DNA of 64,000 nt from positions 372,001 to 436,000 of the forward strand of contig CAWGCL010000004.1 of assembly GCA_963820995.1 (NCBI GenBank), in the 5' to 3' direction. The DNA comes from JAGTVG01 sp963820995. GTDB taxonomy: Bacteria > Bacteroidota > Bacteroidia > Cytophagales > Cyclobacteriaceae. The first letter of the stretch is position 1. The number at the start of each line of letters is the position of its first letter. Under the pieces are notes generated by a model. That model was not told the origin of the DNA, searched no databases, and worked only from the letters and a program-made list of their open reading frames with translations. Of this stretch, positions 19,482 through 29,005 are shown in pieces. The translations under genes and the position numbers were made by a program.

Positions 19482-19724
19482 TTATTTCAATACAAGAGTA
19501 CCTTTCTCAGCTGCCTTTTTTAATACAGCGGATAAGCCATTTTTGTTTATGGTTCTAAGGGTAGAGACAGATACTTTTAAAGTAATCCACCGGTCTTCCT
19601 CAGCTAAATAAAAGCGTTTCTTTTGCAGATTCGGATAGAATTTACGCTTTGTCTTAATATTAGAGTGTGAAACATTGTTTCCAACCCTAGGCCTTTTTCC
19701 TGATACCTGACAAACTTTTGACAT
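19482..19724 (-). CDS. rpmB: 50S ribosomal protein L28 (bL28)
   Basis: An 80-residue protein with the L28 start MSKVCQVSGKRPRVGNNVSHSN, followed by KRKFYPNLQKKRFY and the C-terminal LRTINKNGLSAVLKKA. Length is typical for Bacteroidota. It is the first gene of the operon and has a good promoter of the Bacteroidota type 30-60 bp upstream (19754-19785). Confidence 0.97.
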   Translation of the reverse strand: MSKVCQVSGKRPRVGNNVSHSNIKTKRKFYPNLQKKRFYLAEEDRWITLKVSVSTLRTINKNGLSAVLKKAAEKGTLVLK

Positions 19725-19753
19725 CTTCTATAGATTGCTTTTAAATTGGTCTG

Positions 19754-19785
19754 CAAAGGTGAGTCTTTTTTTATAAAAATCAAAA
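19754..19785 (-). promoter_or_regulatory. Bacteroidota-type promoter of the rpmB operon
   Basis: On the minus strand: TTTTG, exactly 19 bp, then CACCTTTG. Only the first base of the -7 element differs from TAnnTTTG. It lies 30 bp upstream of the rpmB ATG. Confidence 0.65.
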
Positions 19786-19940
19786 CAATTAAAAATATAA
19801 ATAGTATATCTCAAAATACAAAAAATGTTTGATTCCAAGCCTATTTCTTATTTTCAAAACCTTAAATCCTAGTAATGATTTTCTTAATTTTGCTATATTT
19901 TTAAATTAGCGCTTACATTTATCACTAAAAAGTGTTGACA

Positions 19941-21209
19941 ATGGAAAAAAGTATTAAATCAAGCCTTGAAGGGATCCATCTTGAAAATGAATATGGTGCC
20001 CATAATTATCATCCGATACCCGTAGTCATATCCAGAGGAGAAGGCGTATATGTATGGGATGTCGAAGGAAATCGATATTATGATTTTTTGTCATCATACA
20101 GCGCTGTAAATCAAGGACATTGTCATCCAAAGATCGTTGATACACTTATACGTCAGGCCAGGAAACTTACGCTAACTTCCCGGGCATTTTACAATGATGT
20201 GCTGGGAATATACGAGAAGTATGTCACAGAATACTTTGGTTATGAAAGGGTATTGCCCATGAACACCGGTGCGGAGGCGGTAGAGACAGCCATAAAGATC
20301 TGTAGAAAGTGGGGATATGATAAAAAAGGGATTAAGGAAGATCATGCGAGTATTATAGTCTGTGACAATAACTTTCATGGTAGAACCACCACTATCATTT
20401 CTTTTTCAAATGATCCTGAAGCCCACAATCATTTCGGTCCATACACGCCGGGTTTTAAGCGTATCCCATATAACAGTTTAGAATCACTTAAGGAAGTGAT
20501 AGAGGACGAATCAGTTGCGGGATTTCTTGTGGAGCCCGTTCAGGGAGAAGCAGGGGTGATTGTTCCCTCCCATGATTATATTAGGGAGACATACAGGCTA
20601 TGCAAGGAGAATAATGTTTTATTTATTGCTGATGAAATTCAAACCGGATTGGCCAGAACCGGCAGTTTGCTGGCTATGTGTGGAAATTGTACTTGTAAAG
20701 GAGATTGCGAGAGGCAAGAGACCTATCTGAAACCGGATATTCTCATACTTGGGAAGGCCCTTTCCGGTGGAATGTACCCTGTATCTGCTGTACTTGCTGA
20801 TAAGGAAATAATGGATGTTATCAAGCCTGGTCAACATGGCTCCACCTATGGGGGTAATCCGCTTGGGAGCATGGTGGCCATAGAGGCTCTTAAAATTCTC
20901 AGAGAAGAAAAGCTAGCTCAAAATGCCAGAAAACTTGGTGATCTCTTCAGAGAGAAGATGAATGCACTTATAGAAAAAAGCGACCTGGTGAAATTGGTTC
21001 GGGGTCGTGGGCTGTTAAATGCAATTGAAATAGATGACGCCCCAGAAAGTGAAACCGCATGGAATATATGCCTTAAGCTTAAAGATAATGGTTTACTGGC
21101 AAAACCAACCCATGGGAATATCATACGGTTTGCCCCTCCTCTGGTTATGACTGAAGAGCAATTATTTGAATGTTGTGATATCATTGAAAAGACGATCTTA
21201 ACTTATTAA
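19941..21209 (+). CDS. rocD: Ornithine--oxo-acid aminotransferase
   Basis: A 422-residue class III PLP-dependent aminotransferase that converts ornithine to glutamate semialdehyde. Seen are NTGAEAVETAIK, the FHGRTTTIISFS segment, VEPVQGEAG, DEIQTG, and the PLP lysine in LILGKALSGG. An unusual Cys-rich insert (CGNCTCKGDC) lies between the DEIQTG region and the PLP lysine, where the common form has a short acidic stretch. ATG 19941 is preferred over the in-frame GTG 19932. The gene is monocistronic or leads the next gene; the gap is 43 bp. Confidence 0.93.
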   Translation: MEKSIKSSLEGIHLENEYGAHNYHPIPVVISRGEGVYVWDVEGNRYYDFLSSYSAVNQGHCHPKIVDTLIRQARKLTLTSRAFYNDVLGIYEKYVTEYFGYERVLPMNTGAEAVETAIKICRKWGYDKKGIKEDHASIIVCDNNFHGRTTTIISFSNDPEAHNHFGPYTPGFKRIPYNSLESLKEVIEDESVAGFLVEPVQGEAGVIVPSHDYIRETYRLCKENNVLFIADEIQTGLARTGSLLAMCGNCTCKGDCERQETYLKPDILILGKALSGGMYPVSAVLADKEIMDVIKPGQHGSTYGGNPLGSMVAIEALKILREEKLAQNARKLGDLFREKMNALIEKSDLVKLVRGRGLLNAIEIDDAPESETAWNICLKLKDNGLLAKPTHGNIIRFAPPLVMTEEQLFECCDIIEKTILTY

Positions 21210-21252
21210 ATTGTTGAAATATTTTTTATTAGCTTTCGTTGAGTAAGTGGAT

Positions 21253-22092
21253 ATGAAGAGGTATTTGCCATATTATTGTTTGTTATTTCTGTTGTTCGGG
21301 AACAACTTACTTTTTGCACAGGAAAGGCAGACTGAAGCAGAACCTATTGAGTTCATTATTGAGCGATCTCAACCCCTGACTATTGACTTAGAAGAGGAAG
21401 ATGAGGATGAAGACCCAAGAAAAAAGAAAAAAGCTAAGAAAAACGTATTCTACGGAATTAAAACCAAAAAAGGTTATACCCGTGTGGGATATGGGGATAA
21501 TACAACCGTAGAGATTTTCCACTATTTAAAGGAATGGGTAGAGCCGGACAGCTATGTTCCTGATATTTACTGGTTTGATTTTCGCAGAAAGAAAATTCGT
21601 AATACCGGAACCATCGATAAAAAATATGGAAGGATTCTGCATGGCCCTTATACAAAAATTCGTGGTGGTCAGTTGATAGAGGAAGGTATTTATTATGTTG
21701 GGACAAAGCATGGAAGATGGATAAAGCTTGATAAAAATGATCTGCTCGTTGAAAAGAGAAAATTTTATAGGGGTTGGCCGAAAGAATCATTGGTCAAGTT
21801 TTATGATGATGATCGAAAGAAACTAAAGGAAGTAATTCCGGTAATATATGGAGAAGTTGAAGGGGATTATTATTTTTTCCACGAAAATGGCGAAGTAGCG
21901 GTAAAGGGCCAATTTAAATATGGAGAGAAAATTGGGCGATGGACTGAGTATTTTGATATAAAACTGCGTGCCAAAAAGCAGATTCAATATAAAAGTGACC
22001 CTTATGAGGAACGCTTTAACCCATTTGTTTTCAGGGAATGGAATAGAAGGGGGCAACTATTGTATCAAAATGACAAGAACACTAAAAACTAA
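21253..22092 (+). CDS. Secreted protein with MORN-like repeats
   Basis: About 279 residues with a signal peptide ending near LLFAQ. A charged low-complexity acidic patch followed by a basic one (residues about 45-65) precedes a domain with repeated G-x-x-x-x-G-x-W type units such as KHGRWIKLDKN and EKIGRWTEYFD, which resemble MORN-type or toxin-antitoxin-like 'variant MORN' repeats of Bacteroidota. ATG 21253 is chosen over GTG 21247. Function is unknown; a surface or periplasmic location is inferred. It converges with lipB. Confidence 0.7.
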   Translation: MKRYLPYYCLLFLLFGNNLLFAQERQTEAEPIEFIIERSQPLTIDLEEEDEDEDPRKKKKAKKNVFYGIKTKKGYTRVGYGDNTTVEIFHYLKEWVEPDSYVPDIYWFDFRRKKIRNTGTIDKKYGRILHGPYTKIRGGQLIEEGIYYVGTKHGRWIKLDKNDLLVEKRKFYRGWPKESLVKFYDDDRKKLKEVIPVIYGEVEGDYYFFHENGEVAVKGQFKYGEKIGRWTEYFDIKLRAKKQIQYKSDPYEERFNPFVFREWNRRGQLLYQNDKNTKN

Positions 22093-22119
22093 AGTCATAT
22101 CAATTCGAGAAACTAGGTG

Positions 22120-22842
22120 CTAAAGATCGATTAATTCTATCTCAAACACCTTCTCGATATTTCGTTTTAGTTTTTCCTCTACATTTGAGATATCAACATT
22201 GCAATTTAATTCTTTCGATAAAGAAGTGACTGCCTTATCATCAATACCACAGGGGACAATATAATTAAAGTAATCAAGGTCAGTATTAACATTCAAGGCG
22301 AATCCATGCATGGTTACCCATCGGCTGGTTTTTACACCTATCGCACATATTTTTCTTGCCTTTGCATTATTATCGATATCAAGCCATACCCCGGTTAGTC
22401 CGGGTATTCTTCCACCATTGATTCCAAATTCCTGTAAGGTAAGGATAATCGCTTCTTCAAGAAAACGAAGATATTTGTGTATGTCTGTTGTAAAATTATC
22501 CAGGTCAATTATAGGATACCCAACAATCTGTCCTGGTCCATGATAGGTAATATCTCCCCCTCTGTTTATGTGATAGAAGGATGCTCCTCTTTTTTTTAGT
22601 TCACTTTCATTTATAAGCAGGTTGTTGGAGTCTCCGCTTTTTCCTAACGTGTAGACATGAGGATGTTGACATAACAGGAGATAATTTGGTGTTAAGGATC
22701 TATCGTTATATTGCCTCTCCCGGTTCTGAAGCTTCTCCTGGATTATTTCATTAAATATTTTCTCCTGGTAGTCCCAGGCTTCTTTGTAATCAATCAGGCC
22801 TAAATTTTGATAATAGACTTTATTGTTTTTTTTATACTTCAA
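22120..22842 (-). CDS. lipB: Octanoyl-[ACP]:protein N-octanoyltransferase LipB
   Basis: A 240-residue enzyme that transfers octanoate from ACP to lipoyl domains as the first step of lipoate synthesis. The active region RGGDITYHGPGQIVGYPI (about 93-110), the GVKTSRWVTMHGFALNVN segment containing the catalytic Lys, and VPCGIDDKAVTSL with the catalytic Cys are all present. It starts at TTG 22842, 1 bp after the stop of the upstream isomerase gene, so it is probably translationally coupled to it. lipA is not in the window. Confidence 0.95.
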   Translation of the reverse strand: MKYKKNNKVYYQNLGLIDYKEAWDYQEKIFNEIIQEKLQNRERQYNDRSLTPNYLLLCQHPHVYTLGKSGDSNNLLINESELKKRGASFYHINRGGDITYHGPGQIVGYPIIDLDNFTTDIHKYLRFLEEAIILTLQEFGINGGRIPGLTGVWLDIDNNAKARKICAIGVKTSRWVTMHGFALNVNTDLDYFNYIVPCGIDDKAVTSLSKELNCNVDISNVEEKLKRNIEKVFEIELIDL

Positions 22843-22843
22843 G

Positions 22844-23824
22844 TTAGCCTTTCGTAATATAGGTTTCCAATAATTTAATTTGATGGTTGGGAATCAAAGA
22901 ATATTGATTTAATTCAGAAGGCATTAATAGTACCTCACCCATACCAATACGTGTTCTGGTATCATTGTGCTCAATATGGCCTTCACCTTCAATACAAATG
23001 TATATTACAAATGAATCCAGGCTTTTTATATCCCGATATATTTTTGAATTGAGTGTTAATTTATTAGTGGTGAAATAAGTAGATTTAACAATCTCGATGG
23101 GTTGATCTATTTTATCTTCATAATAAGTTTTATACTCAGGATAAAATTTATAATCAATAGCATCCAAGGCCTCATCAATATGTAATTCCCGAGTATTCCC
23201 TTCCTTATCTTTTCGATCAAAATCGTAAATTCTATAGGTAACATCGGATGATTGCTGAATTTCTGCAAGTAACAAACCTTTGCCGATCGTATGAATCCGA
23301 CCCGCAGGAATAAAAAATACATCCCCTTCTTCTACCTTTTCTTTATTTAATACCTTCATTAAGGTGCCATTTTTGAAATTTTTCAAATAGGCGTTCTTAT
23401 CCATTTTTTGATTGAATCCGGCAATCAGTTCAGCATTTTCGTCAGCCTGGATAATATACCACATTTCTGTTTTACCAAAGGACTGATGTCGTTCCCAGGC
23501 TAAATCATCGTCTGGATGCACCTGAACAGAAAGATCGTCATTAGCATCTATAAATTTTATCAAAAGTGGAAAATCACTCTCAAATTTTTCGTACACATTT
23601 TCGCCCATCAGTTGCCCCTTGAAATCTTTTATTATCTGATTAAGGCTTTGTCCGGAAAGATGACCATTTTTAATTATTGATCCATTGTTTCGAACTCCAG
23701 AAATTTCCCAGGATTCGCCACAATTATCAAGCGGTGAGAAATCCTTTTTTAAGATACTTTGTATCTTTTTACCTCCCCAGATCTTATCTTTAAAAATGGG
23801 ATGGAACTTTAAAGGATATAGCAT
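22844..23824 (-). CDS. manA: Mannose-6-phosphate isomerase, class I (cupin)
   Basis: A 326-residue zinc cupin enzyme that interconverts mannose-6-phosphate and fructose-6-phosphate. It has the N-terminal KDKIWGG segment, the zinc motif QVHPDDDLAW (about 100-110), the EMWYII strand, and FIPAGRIHTIGKG with the later zinc His. The length matches the short bacterial class I form. ATG start at 23824 lies only about 20 bp from the divergent yraN start, so the two promoters must overlap the neighbouring coding regions. It is coupled to lipB. Confidence 0.92.
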   Translation of the reverse strand: MLYPLKFHPIFKDKIWGGKKIQSILKKDFSPLDNCGESWEISGVRNNGSIIKNGHLSGQSLNQIIKDFKGQLMGENVYEKFESDFPLLIKFIDANDDLSVQVHPDDDLAWERHQSFGKTEMWYIIQADENAELIAGFNQKMDKNAYLKNFKNGTLMKVLNKEKVEEGDVFFIPAGRIHTIGKGLLLAEIQQSSDVTYRIYDFDRKDKEGNTRELHIDEALDAIDYKFYPEYKTYYEDKIDQPIEIVKSTYFTTNKLTLNSKIYRDIKSLDSFVIYICIEGEGHIEHNDTRTRIGMGEVLLMPSELNQYSLIPNHQIKLLETYITKG

Positions 23825-23844
23825 AATGACTAGATTTAGTTCAA

Positions 23845-24195
23845 TTGAGCAAAAATAAGGAAATAGGAAGAAAGGGAGAGTCTCTTGCCGTTGAATATTT
23901 GATAAACAAGGGATATATTATTTTGGAAAGGAATTTCAAGCACGGACGCCTTGAAATTGATATTATCTCTAAAATTGATGATGTCATAGTTTTCATTGAA
24001 GTAAAAACGAGACAATCGAAAAGATTTGGTTATCCAGAAGAAGCTGTTGATGGAAGAAAATCTGATCATATTCTTTCATGTGCTGACCATTACATCTATC
24101 AAAACCAGTGGACAGGAGATATAAGGTTTGATATTATTTCAATTTTCCTGAAACCGGAAATTTCAATTGAACACATTGAAGATGCATTTTATTGA
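23845..24195 (+). CDS. YraN family (UPF0102) nuclease-fold protein
   Basis: A 116-residue protein of the UPF0102 family with a restriction-endonuclease-like fold. The conserved GRKGESLAVEYL (about 7-18), the ILERNFKHGRLEIDII segment with the acidic residues, and FIEVKTRQS (E-V-K) are seen. Substrate is unknown; members are often linked to DNA uptake or processing. The only usable start is TTG at 23845, because a stop lies six codons upstream in frame. Confidence 0.9.
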   Translation: MSKNKEIGRKGESLAVEYLINKGYIILERNFKHGRLEIDIISKIDDVIVFIEVKTRQSKRFGYPEEAVDGRKSDHILSCADHYIYQNQWTGDIRFDIISIFLKPEISIEHIEDAFY

Positions 24196-24211
24196 AAACT
24201 CCTGCCAGGGA

Positions 24212-25729
24212 TTAAACAGGTACTGACCAGAAGAAAATAAGCCATGTTATGATTAATACCGGCACCAATATTGGAATTGAATACTTCAAAATATATCCGA
24301 AGAAAGATGGCATGTCAATTCCAATTTGTTCAGCAATTGATTTTACCATGAAGTTAGGACCATTTCCTATATATGAAAATGCACCAAAGAACACAGCCCC
24401 GATTGAAATCGCTTTAAGATCAATAACTGAATTATAGAAAACGCCTCCATCGGCATATTTAATGACATCTGCGACTAAACCAATATCTGCACCTCTTGCT
24501 GACATTCCAGCAGCCAGAAAATTAAGATAGGTTGGTGCATTGTCAAGAAATCCAGATAAAGTTCCTGTTCCCCAGTATAAAACATTGTGCGTTATCAGAG
24601 CCTGTCCTGCGTCGGATCTTGCAAAGATGCTGACCAGTTCGAGTGCAGGCATCATAGTTCCAAAGATACCTATGAATAGAAATGCTACTTCTCTAATGGG
24701 TTCAATGCTGAATTCATTCTCTGCAAGTATCTTTTTATCTGCCAGACGGAAGGAAAGAAATGCAGCGGTTAGCATTATTATTTCCCTCAAAAATGAAATT
24801 TTCTGACCATGATAATTTATCCCGGGTACCCAGTCGAAAACATTTGGATCAATAAATACAGCTATTACGATAATGCCTAGCCATAGAAAATTTTTGGATC
24901 CTATTAATGAAATTTTATTTGTAAAACTTTCCTGAGTTTCATCCTTGTCAGCTTTTTTATTTCGCATATCAACTATGAAGAACATCAGTGCTAGTAAAAG
25001 AACCCCAACTACCCAGGGAAGGAAGTTATGGGTTAAAGTCCAGAAAAAAGGAATACCCTTGAGAAATCCTAGAAAGAGTGGAGGATCCCCAATCGGTGTT
25101 AGTGAACCACCTACATTACTGACAATAAAAATAAAGAATACGATATGATATGCTTTTATACGCCCTTTGTTTAGGCGAATAAAAGGTCTGATTAAAAGCA
25201 TAGATGCACCGGTTGTCCCTATAACATTTGCTATAACTGCTCCAATAAGGAGAATGATTACATTGGCCACAGGTGTCGCTTTTTTATCTACATTAATCAT
25301 AATTGCACCTGAAGCAAAGAATAAACCTGTTAAAAGAGAAATGAATTGAACGTATTCAGCCAGTGCATGAATGGGCTGATGCGAATTATGGAGCGCAAAA
25401 AGATAATAGGCAACCACCATGATAGCCAGGATCACTGCGATCTTTGGATAATTCTTATGCCAGAAATGTTCGTAAAACAATGGCCCGGTTGCAATCATTA
25501 ATAAAAGCAAGACAAACGGAATTACTGACCATCCGGCAGGTTGAGAATGATCTGATTCGCTGGAATCAACATGTTCTGCATCCACTTCATCAGATGAGCC
25601 ATCACTATTAATTGAAATAGTCTTCTCTTCTAATGAAGTTTTTCTTTCAGATTCAGCATACGAATCATTCGTTATGATAAATGTAGAAAGTACTAAAGAA
25701 AAGAATAGGAAGTATTTAATTGATTTCAT
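24212..25729 (-). CDS. nhaD: Sodium:proton antiporter, NhaD type
   Basis: A 505-residue inner-membrane transporter of the ion transporter superfamily. A signal-like N-terminal helix and a charged Asp/Ser-rich segment precede about 11-12 membrane helices. The conserved GGSLTPIGDPPLFLGFLKG segment (about 209-227), a hallmark of the ArsB/NhaD group, and the late DNAPTYLNF motif support NhaD. It would exchange Na+ (or Li+) for H+, fitting a marine or halotolerant lifestyle. The symbol is from family resemblance only. Confidence 0.85.
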   Translation of the reverse strand: MKSIKYFLFFSLVLSTFIITNDSYAESERKTSLEEKTISINSDGSSDEVDAEHVDSSESDHSQPAGWSVIPFVLLLLMIATGPLFYEHFWHKNYPKIAVILAIMVVAYYLFALHNSHQPIHALAEYVQFISLLTGLFFASGAIMINVDKKATPVANVIILLIGAVIANVIGTTGASMLLIRPFIRLNKGRIKAYHIVFFIFIVSNVGGSLTPIGDPPLFLGFLKGIPFFWTLTHNFLPWVVGVLLLALMFFIVDMRNKKADKDETQESFTNKISLIGSKNFLWLGIIVIAVFIDPNVFDWVPGINYHGQKISFLREIIMLTAAFLSFRLADKKILAENEFSIEPIREVAFLFIGIFGTMMPALELVSIFARSDAGQALITHNVLYWGTGTLSGFLDNAPTYLNFLAAGMSARGADIGLVADVIKYADGGVFYNSVIDLKAISIGAVFFGAFSYIGNGPNFMVKSIAEQIGIDMPSFFGYILKYSIPILVPVLIITWLIFFWSVPV

Positions 25730-25885
25730 TACAGACTAAAATTATTTCAACAATCAATTACTAATTAATTCAAGCGTAAAGCTATTTATTAAAAAATAAT
25801 GTTTGATACGATCATTCAAAAAGTATTGCAACAATAGACTAAAAAATTCAAATATAAAAGTCCTTACTTTACATAATTTCTAGGA

Positions 25886-27001
25886 CTACAGATTATTATG
25901 CAAGGTGCCGCCAAGCGAATTGATTTTAGCACCAGTAGCTGATTTTAATACATTTTCTTTGCGAATGTATCTTAGGACACCAAGAAAAGCAAAGATAAGT
26001 GCCTCCTTATAATCTATAATCTCTTTCGGTGGTATAATATAATTTATGTTGATGCCATTTTCTCTCAAACATTCCATTAAAAATTGATTATGTGCTCCAC
26101 CCCCTGTTACCAGGACTTTTGTCTCCTCTCCAGGCTTATTAATATCTTGAAATTCAGTTTTAATAGCTTTGTTTATATGATAAGAAATATGCTGAGAGCA
26201 GGTGTGAAGAAGATCAATTACCTGATAATCTGAGTTATCCAGATCGTTTATGATATTTTTGTTTACCCATTCCAGTCCGAGGGATTTTGGCGGATCCAAG
26301 TCGTAATAAGGCAGGGTTTTAAAGTCATGATACAAATTTTGGATTAATATTCCATTTCTGGCATTTTCACCATTTGGATCGAACTCATGCCCAATTTTCC
26401 TGGAAAGGTAGTTAAGGAGTAAATTGGCTGGTCCTGTATCAAATGCAATTCTATTACCATTTTGATCCGAAAACGAAATATTTGCGAAACCTCCTATATT
26501 CAAACATACATCAAATTCAGGGAATAAATATTGATCCCCGATCGGAACAAGCGGAGCTCCTTGTCCCCCATTTAATACATCCATGATGCGAAAGTCGTTT
26601 ATTGTTATAATTCCTGTTTTGCGTAATATAGTTTGACCATCTCCTATTTGTTTTGTCATTCCATTTTCAGGCTGATGAAACACCGTATGACCATGGGATG
26701 CGATCAGGTCTATTGGAATTTTCAGATCTTCTAAAAATTTAGAAATTCTGTTCCCAATAAAGGCTCCAAGTTCAAGATCTAAAAATACCAATTCCTGTGC
26801 TGAGGAATAAATACAATCCAACAGTCTTTTTCGTAGGTCATCAGGATAATCGACAGAAACTGTTTTAATCATTTTGTATTGCCAATTTTCTTTGCTTGTA
26901 AAAGTGGCAGCCACAATATCAAGACCATCAACAGAGGTGCCGGACATTACGCCAATTGCATTCCAGGTATTCTTTTGAGAATTAATTTGATAGCTTTGCA
27001 T
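25886..27001 (-). CDS. anmK: Anhydro-N-acetylmuramic acid kinase
   Basis: A 371-residue ASKHA-fold kinase that phosphorylates and hydrolyses 1,6-anhydro-MurNAc recovered from peptidoglycan. It has the AIGVMSGTSVDGLDI N-terminal phosphate motif, the SHGHTVFHQP segment, QIGDGQTI, NIGGFANIS, DTGPANLL, and the adenosine-binding VTGGGAHN. Length is standard. Divergent from coaX, whose start lies only 20 bp away. Confidence 0.96.
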   Translation of the reverse strand: MQSYQINSQKNTWNAIGVMSGTSVDGLDIVAATFTSKENWQYKMIKTVSVDYPDDLRKRLLDCIYSSAQELVFLDLELGAFIGNRISKFLEDLKIPIDLIASHGHTVFHQPENGMTKQIGDGQTILRKTGIITINDFRIMDVLNGGQGAPLVPIGDQYLFPEFDVCLNIGGFANISFSDQNGNRIAFDTGPANLLLNYLSRKIGHEFDPNGENARNGILIQNLYHDFKTLPYYDLDPPKSLGLEWVNKNIINDLDNSDYQVIDLLHTCSQHISYHINKAIKTEFQDINKPGEETKVLVTGGGAHNQFLMECLRENGININYIIPPKEIIDYKEALIFAFLGVLRYIRKENVLKSATGAKINSLGGTLHNNL

Positions 27002-27020
27002 ATCAACAATCTTAGAAATA

Positions 27021-27746
27021 TTGATTTTAGTAATAGATTCAGGAAATACTTTTACGAAGTTAGGTCTATTTAATAATGGAAAGTTAAATAAAATCTATCA
27101 AAATGAGTCTATTGATGAGGTTATACAAATCATAAATAAATTGAAACCCCTTATGATTGTAATTGGATCTGTTAATTTCTCCATTGAGAAATTGCGCGAA
27201 AGTATAACTGAGGTGCCAATTTATTCAATTGATGCGGAAACTCCCCTGCCTTTTAGGCTCGATTATAAAACTCCTGGAACACTTGGCATTGACCGTAAAG
27301 CCGTAATAGCCTATGCCTGGGAGCAAAATCCGAATAAGAATATACTTGTGATTGATGCAGGCACATGCATTACATATGATTTTATCAGGAAAGATGGGAT
27401 TTATCTAGGTGGTGGAATATCCCCTGGATTGGAAATGAAATTTAAAGCCTTACATGCATATACTGCAAATCTTCCGGAAGTATCCTTTGAAGAGAATATA
27501 CCCGTCATAGGGGATAGTACTAAAAGTTCCATTTTAAGCGGTGTGGTAAATGGGACTATTGCTGAGATTAACGGTATAATTGAACAATATGAGGAAAAAT
27601 TTAATGATTTAACAATATTTATGAGTGGAGGAGCCTCGATTTTTTTTGAATCTAAAATAAAACGCCGCATCTTTGCAATCCCAAATATGGTTCTCTTGGG
27701 ACTTTTAAGTATTTATGAGTATAACAACCGGAAGCGTAAGGTATAG
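27021..27746 (+). CDS. coaX: Type III pantothenate kinase
   Basis: A 241-residue kinase for the first step of CoA synthesis. The N-terminal VIDSGNTFTKLGLF, GIDRKA near residue 90, and the VIDAGTCITYDFI motif define CoaX. It starts with TTG, since the phosphate-binding strand begins at that codon. Its last 32 bp overlap the next gene, which points to coupled translation with an outer-membrane protein. Confidence 0.95.
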   Translation: MILVIDSGNTFTKLGLFNNGKLNKIYQNESIDEVIQIINKLKPLMIVIGSVNFSIEKLRESITEVPIYSIDAETPLPFRLDYKTPGTLGIDRKAVIAYAWEQNPNKNILVIDAGTCITYDFIRKDGIYLGGGISPGLEMKFKALHAYTANLPEVSFEENIPVIGDSTKSSILSGVVNGTIAEINGIIEQYEEKFNDLTIFMSGGASIFFESKIKRRIFAIPNMVLLGLLSIYEYNNRKRKV

Positions 27747-28995
27747 ATTGATAGTGGGAGTTTTGTTGCTTTCCAGCAACATTCTTTTTGCCCAATCTTC
27801 GCAATCCCCCTATTCCGCCTTAGGGATCGGTGAGATCATTCAACCCTATTTGGTTTCTAACGTGAGTATGGGGGGGGTATCCCTCGGATACCCCAATACC
27901 AGGCATTTTAATTTAATGAATCCAGCTTTACTCGGAGTTAAAGAATCATTCACAACATTCGAGGCTGGATATACTGGAGAAACCCGCTCTATTACACAAA
28001 ATGATTTGACCCAACAGAACGGATCCGGCAATTTAATGTACCTGGCATTTGCATTCCCCATAAAAAGAGGAAGATGGATAAGTGGATTTGGCCTGGTACC
28101 GTATAGTTATGCAAATTACAATATAATAACTACTAGCGATGTAAATGGGACAGATGGTGAAAGTGCTTTTTATAATTTCAAAGGAGATGGTGGTTTGAAC
28201 AGTTTATTCTGGTCACACGGTATTCGTGTATTGAATAACCTATCGCTTGGTGTTAAGATATCATATTTGTTTGGCAACTTTGACAATGAAACCGTAATTC
28301 AACTTGACCAGCCTTATTCCTACAATTCAGCATTGGTGGAAAATATAAGGGTGCGGGATGTAAATTTTTCATTTGGGGCTTCATATCGGCTGAAAACTGG
28401 TGAAACCTCAGCCTTATACTTTGGTGGATTATATGAGCTTCAAGCAGACCTGAACACAACAGTATATGAATTACTCGATAGACAGCAAAAAGGTACTGGA
28501 ATTACCCTGTCTTCTGATACAATTATTGATAATTTGAAAACAACAATTGTGCTTCCCCAGAAATATGGAATTGGTATATCTTTTGTAAAGGGTATAAAGT
28601 GGATAATGAGTGCTGATTTTATAGTTCAGGAGTGGACATCTTATAAGAATTACAATGGGGAATCTCCTTTATTATCAGATAGTTATAGAGGGAGTCTAGG
28701 ATTTGAGTTAATCCCGGATGCTAACTCTGTAACCAGCTATATGAAAAGGATTATTTACCGTACTGGATTGTATTATGAAAGGACTCCATATGTGGTCAAT
28801 AATGATCAGATTTATGATTTTGGTATAAATTTTGGTGTATCTTTACCTGTAGGTCAGGCTTCTTTAGTAAATTTGGCATTGCAATATGGTCAGAGAGATG
28901 GAAGCTTAACAACTGCAATTTCTGAAAATTATATACGATTTTCATTGGGATTGACTGTTAATGATATTTGGTTTTATAGGAGGAAAATTGATTAA
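27715..28995 (+). CDS. Outer membrane protein, PorV/FadL-like barrel
   Basis: A 426-residue protein with a signal peptide (hydrophobic segment, then FAQSSQSPYSALGIGE). The SPYSxxGxG start of the mature chain followed by GGVSLGYPN and repeated amphipathic strands is a widespread Bacteroidota outer-membrane barrel pattern; the last strand ends near NDIWFYRRKID. Function is not known. It overlaps coaX by 32 bp and is followed by a TPR gene with coding overlap at the frame level, so coaX-OMP-TPR looks like an operon. Confidence 0.8.
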   Translation: MSITTGSVRYRLIVGVLLLSSNILFAQSSQSPYSALGIGEIIQPYLVSNVSMGGVSLGYPNTRHFNLMNPALLGVKESFTTFEAGYTGETRSITQNDLTQQNGSGNLMYLAFAFPIKRGRWISGFGLVPYSYANYNIITTSDVNGTDGESAFYNFKGDGGLNSLFWSHGIRVLNNLSLGVKISYLFGNFDNETVIQLDQPYSYNSALVENIRVRDVNFSFGASYRLKTGETSALYFGGLYELQADLNTTVYELLDRQQKGTGITLSSDTIIDNLKTTIVLPQKYGIGISFVKGIKWIMSADFIVQEWTSYKNYNGESPLLSDSYRGSLGFELIPDANSVTSYMKRIIYRTGLYYERTPYVVNNDQIYDFGINFGVSLPVGQASLVNLALQYGQRDGSLTTAISENYIRFSLGLTVNDIWFYRRKID

Positions 28996-29005
28996 ATTAT
29001 ATGTC

